From positions 248,001 to 312,000 of the forward strand of contig JAFIFW010000012.1 of assembly GCA_020831825.1 (NCBI GenBank): 64,000 nucleotides of DNA, read 5' to 3'. Under the pieces are notes generated by a model. That model searched no databases and had not been told where the DNA came from. It saw only the letters and a program-made list of their open reading frames with translations. Both the position numbers and the translations under genes were made by a program. This document shows, piece after piece, positions 61,936 through 64,000 of this stretch. This DNA comes from Methylophaga sp. Lineage in GTDB: Bacteria; Pseudomonadota; Gammaproteobacteria; Nitrosococcales; Methylophagaceae. The stretch's first letter is position 1. The number at the start of each line of letters is the position of its first letter.

Positions 61936-63264
61936 CTAGTCACCTTTCAAAGGAATCAATACCCGTACCTGCAATCCATGCCCTTCTTCTGTATCAAATG
62001 CAATGCGTCCACCCAGGGCAGTTACACGCTCACGCATACCTATTAAACCAAAACCGTGGACCAGTTTGCTGCCAAGGCCCTTGCCGTCATCTGTCACAGC
62101 CACCTTGACATTTTCCGAGTCACATTTGACTTCAACTTTGACGTGGCTGGCGCCGGCATGTCGGACGCAGTTGGTGGTACATTCCTGGACCACGCGATAA
62201 ATGGTGACTTGCAAAGTATCTGGCAAGTCAGAGAAATCACCCTGGAAATCCCACTCCCAGTCTATTTCCGGTTGCCGATCCCGCCAATTATGCAGCATAT
62301 CCCGCAATGCCTCAGCCAAACCGAGATCATCGAGGGTCATCGGACGCAGGCGGCTGAGCATTTTTCGCACCAGTGACTGGATATGCGCAGTAATGGTTTT
62401 GACTGAACTGACCTTTTCGTTGATTTCAGTCAGATTGTGCTCTAACGCAATTCGGTCGATTTCTGCCAGATCCACCCTGATGCCAAACAGGCAAGGCGCC
62501 AATTCGTCATGTAACTCACGGGCCAGATCGCGACGTTCGGACTCCTGCAAACTGAGCATATTACCGGCCAGCGCATGATTTTCCGCCATGGTTTTTTCCA
62601 GCACGCTGGCCATGTGATTAAAGCGTATCTGAATCGGATTGAGCTCTTTCACCGCTGTGGTGTCGACACGTGCTGAAAAATTACCTTTTTCCAGATCACC
62701 CAGCGCCTCTGACAGCTCGTCCAATGGCCGCAAGCCCTGACGCAAGGCCATATAGATCATGATAAGGATCAGATTGAGGAAAAAAATCGCCAGCCAGAAC
62801 AACATCTGAACATCGATCCAGACATCGTTGACGCCATCGCTTGGATCCGCCTCGACCACCAGATAGCCATAAGACTGACTACCCTTGGTGATAAGTCGTC
62901 GAAAGGCGACTGCCTCGGGCTCCATTAGTCGAATAAACCAGTCAGGCGCATCCGGTTTATTGAAAAAACCTGCGCGCTCTTCCTGCCCGATCAACGGCCG
63001 ACCATTCATATCCTCGAACCATGCGCGGATGTGGCGCGTGTGGCGAACACTATCAACAATCATCGTCAAGCGCTCGCTTAGATCATTGGAAAATCGCAAA
63101 GTCGGCAAAGCATTAATTAACAGCCCTCGAGCAAGCTGAGTGCTGGATTCCATTTCGGCCGCCACGGCTTTGCGGCCGTTTTGCACCATAAAGTAACCAG
63201 CGGCGGCAAAGTTAATCAGCAGAATAATGGTTACAATGATTAACAGTCTGAGTTTCAGGCTCAT
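61936..63264 (-). CDS. Sensor histidine kinase (HisKA_3 type)
   Basis: 442 aa from ATG 63264; the frame begins at a TTG four codons earlier. Two membrane helices (about 5-27 and 155-178) enclose a periplasmic sensor domain. HAMP follows, then the HisKA_3 dimerisation domain with RDLARELHDELAP (His phospho-acceptor) and a HATPase_c domain (VVQECTTNCVRHAGASH, DDGKGLG, GLIGMRERV). NarX/UhpB-like. Signal unknown. It pairs with the NarL-type regulator; hemL is divergent. Confidence 0.9.
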   Translation of the reverse strand: MSLKLRLLIIVTIILLINFAAAGYFMVQNGRKAVAAEMESSTQLARGLLINALPTLRFSNDLSERLTMIVDSVRHTRHIRAWFEDMNGRPLIGQEERAGFFNKPDAPDWFIRLMEPEAVAFRRLITKGSQSYGYLVVEADPSDGVNDVWIDVQMLFWLAIFFLNLILIMIYMALRQGLRPLDELSEALGDLEKGNFSARVDTTAVKELNPIQIRFNHMASVLEKTMAENHALAGNMLSLQESERRDLARELHDELAPCLFGIRVDLAEIDRIALEHNLTEINEKVSSVKTITAHIQSLVRKMLSRLRPMTLDDLGLAEALRDMLHNWRDRQPEIDWEWDFQGDFSDLPDTLQVTIYRVVQECTTNCVRHAGASHVKVEVKCDSENVKVAVTDDGKGLGSKLVHGFGLIGMRERVTALGGRIAFDTEEGHGLQVRVLIPLKGD

Positions 63265-63335
63265 AAATTCGGTCAAATCACAGGTTTAAGCTAGAATTAT
63301 CGCACAACTTTGAACCAGGACATTCAGGAATACAA

Positions 63336-64000
63336 ATGCACAGCAATCAGCAACTGTTCGAACTCGCCCAACATCACATTCCCGGTGGTGTAAATTCGCC
63401 GGTCAGAGCCTTCCGCGGTGTCGGTGGCACACCCGTGTTTTTCAAGGAAGGTAAAGGTGCCTGGCTGACCGATGCTGAAGACAAGCGCTATGTTGACTAC
63501 ATCGGCTCATGGGGGCCGATGATTGCCGGACATGCGCATCCTGAAGTGATCGCTGCGGTTCAACAAGCCGTCACTCACGGTCTTGGCTATGGCGCCCCCA
63601 CCGCAATTGAAACCAGCATGGCCGATTTACTGTGCGAACTGGTGCCTTCCATGAAAATGGTTCGCATGGTCAGCTCTGGCACAGAAGCAACCATGAGTGC
63701 CATTCGATTGGCCAGAGGCTTTACCGGGCGCGACAAGATTGTCAAATTCGAAGGTTGTTACCACGGTCATACGGATTCCTTGCTGGTCAAAGCCGGCTCT
63801 GGAGCCCTGACGCTGGGCGTACCTTCTTCGGCCGGTGTGCCGGCTTCAGTGGCTGAGCACACGCTGACATTACGCTTTAATGACATTGAATCGGTGCGCA
63901 AATGTTTTGCTGAACTGGGATCACAAATTGCCTGCATTATTGTCGAACCTGTGGCCGGTAATATGAACTGCATCCCCCCGGTGCCGGGCTTTCTGGAAGG
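63336..64000 (+). CDS. hemL: Glutamate-1-semialdehyde 2,1-aminomutase, 3' end outside the window
   Basis: ATG 63336 with AGGA six bases upstream; 221 codons visible. N-terminal signature [20 protein letters not shown], then [15 protein letters not shown] and the PLP-cofactor segment [18 protein letters not shown]. The segments [12 protein letters not shown] and [11 protein letters not shown] follow. Converts glutamate-1-semialdehyde to 5-aminolevulinate, the C5 route to haem. The PLP Lys is beyond the window. Confidence 0.95.
   Translation, partial: MHSNQQLFELAQHHIPGGVNSPVRAFRGVGGTPVFFKEGKGAWLTDAEDKRYVDYIGSWGPMIAGHAHPEVIAAVQQAVTHGLGYGAPTAIETSMADLLCELVPSMKMVRMVSSGTEATMSAIRLARGFTGRDKIVKFEGCYHGHTDSLLVKAGSGALTLGVPSSAGVPASVAEHTLTLRFNDIESVRKCFAELGSQIACIIVEPVAGNMNCIPPVPGFLE

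Overview
The window reads as chromosomal DNA of a heterotrophic gammaproteobacterium. The surE-pcm-yqaA-nlpD block, prfB-lysS, parE-parC, a Vibrio-type TonB system, sthA and hemL are all gammaproteobacterial in content and order. Two formate dehydrogenases (a cytoplasmic NAD-linked one and an exported membrane-bound one) point to C1 or formate oxidation. A marine methylotroph of the Methylophaga type would fit, but that is inference and no marker here proves it.

Layout. 1-7 kb holds small housekeeping genes: two HDOD proteins, a CHMI-like tautomerase, a TfoX C-terminal domain protein, an NlpC/P60 lipoprotein, a MAPEG protein, a gamma-carbonic-anhydrase-like protein, SthA and a frameshifted small membrane gene. 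7.2-8 kb is an ArsR-type regulator with a readable promoter and operator, followed by a His-rich metal-binding protein. 8.1-11.7 kb is an ammonium transporter fused to PAS-PAS-GGDEF-EAL domains, preceded by a sigma-54 type promoter. 11.7-18.1 kb carries an HTATIP2-like protein, a YhiN-type flavoprotein, a lytic transglycosylase and a PPK2 kinase.

18.2-27.7 kb is the accessory region and the most interesting part: a chromosomal integron. An IntI integrase (26738-27703, + strand) faces away from a cassette array on the - strand. Five cassette boundaries can be proved from sequence, because the first 9-10 bases of each cassette are the exact complement of the 5' end of its own attC. The cassettes carry, from attI outward: a HEPN-like protein, a reverse transcriptase, a small unknown protein, a broken cassette, then (after IS debris and a second, about 95% identical, attI copy) a two-gene PaeR7I/XhoI-type restriction-modification system, a RelE-type toxin-antitoxin pair in reverse orientation, and an unknown Zn-ribbon/HhH-like protein. 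This looks like an integron that has gathered anti-phage functions. IS remnants bound it on the left.

27.7-33.5 kb is lysS, prfB (with a programmed frameshift), nlpD, yqaA, pcm and surE. 33.6-38.1 kb is the NAD-linked formate dehydrogenase (FdsA and a fused FdsG-FdsB). 38.4-46.5 kb is the exported formate dehydrogenase with its maturation genes (DUF3305, DUF3306, polyferredoxin, TorD-type chaperone, TAT-target peptide, FdhA, FdhB, small lipoprotein, cytochrome b). 46.6-50.7 kb is parC and parE. 50.9-55.2 kb contains a haem-domain lipoprotein and an ovothiol pair (OvoA plus an overlapping PLP lyase). 55.3-60.8 kb is a class II aldolase-like gene and a TonB/ExbB/ExbD operon. 61.3-63.3 kb is a NarL-type two-component pair, and the window ends inside hemL. 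No rRNA, tRNA or CRISPR array was seen.
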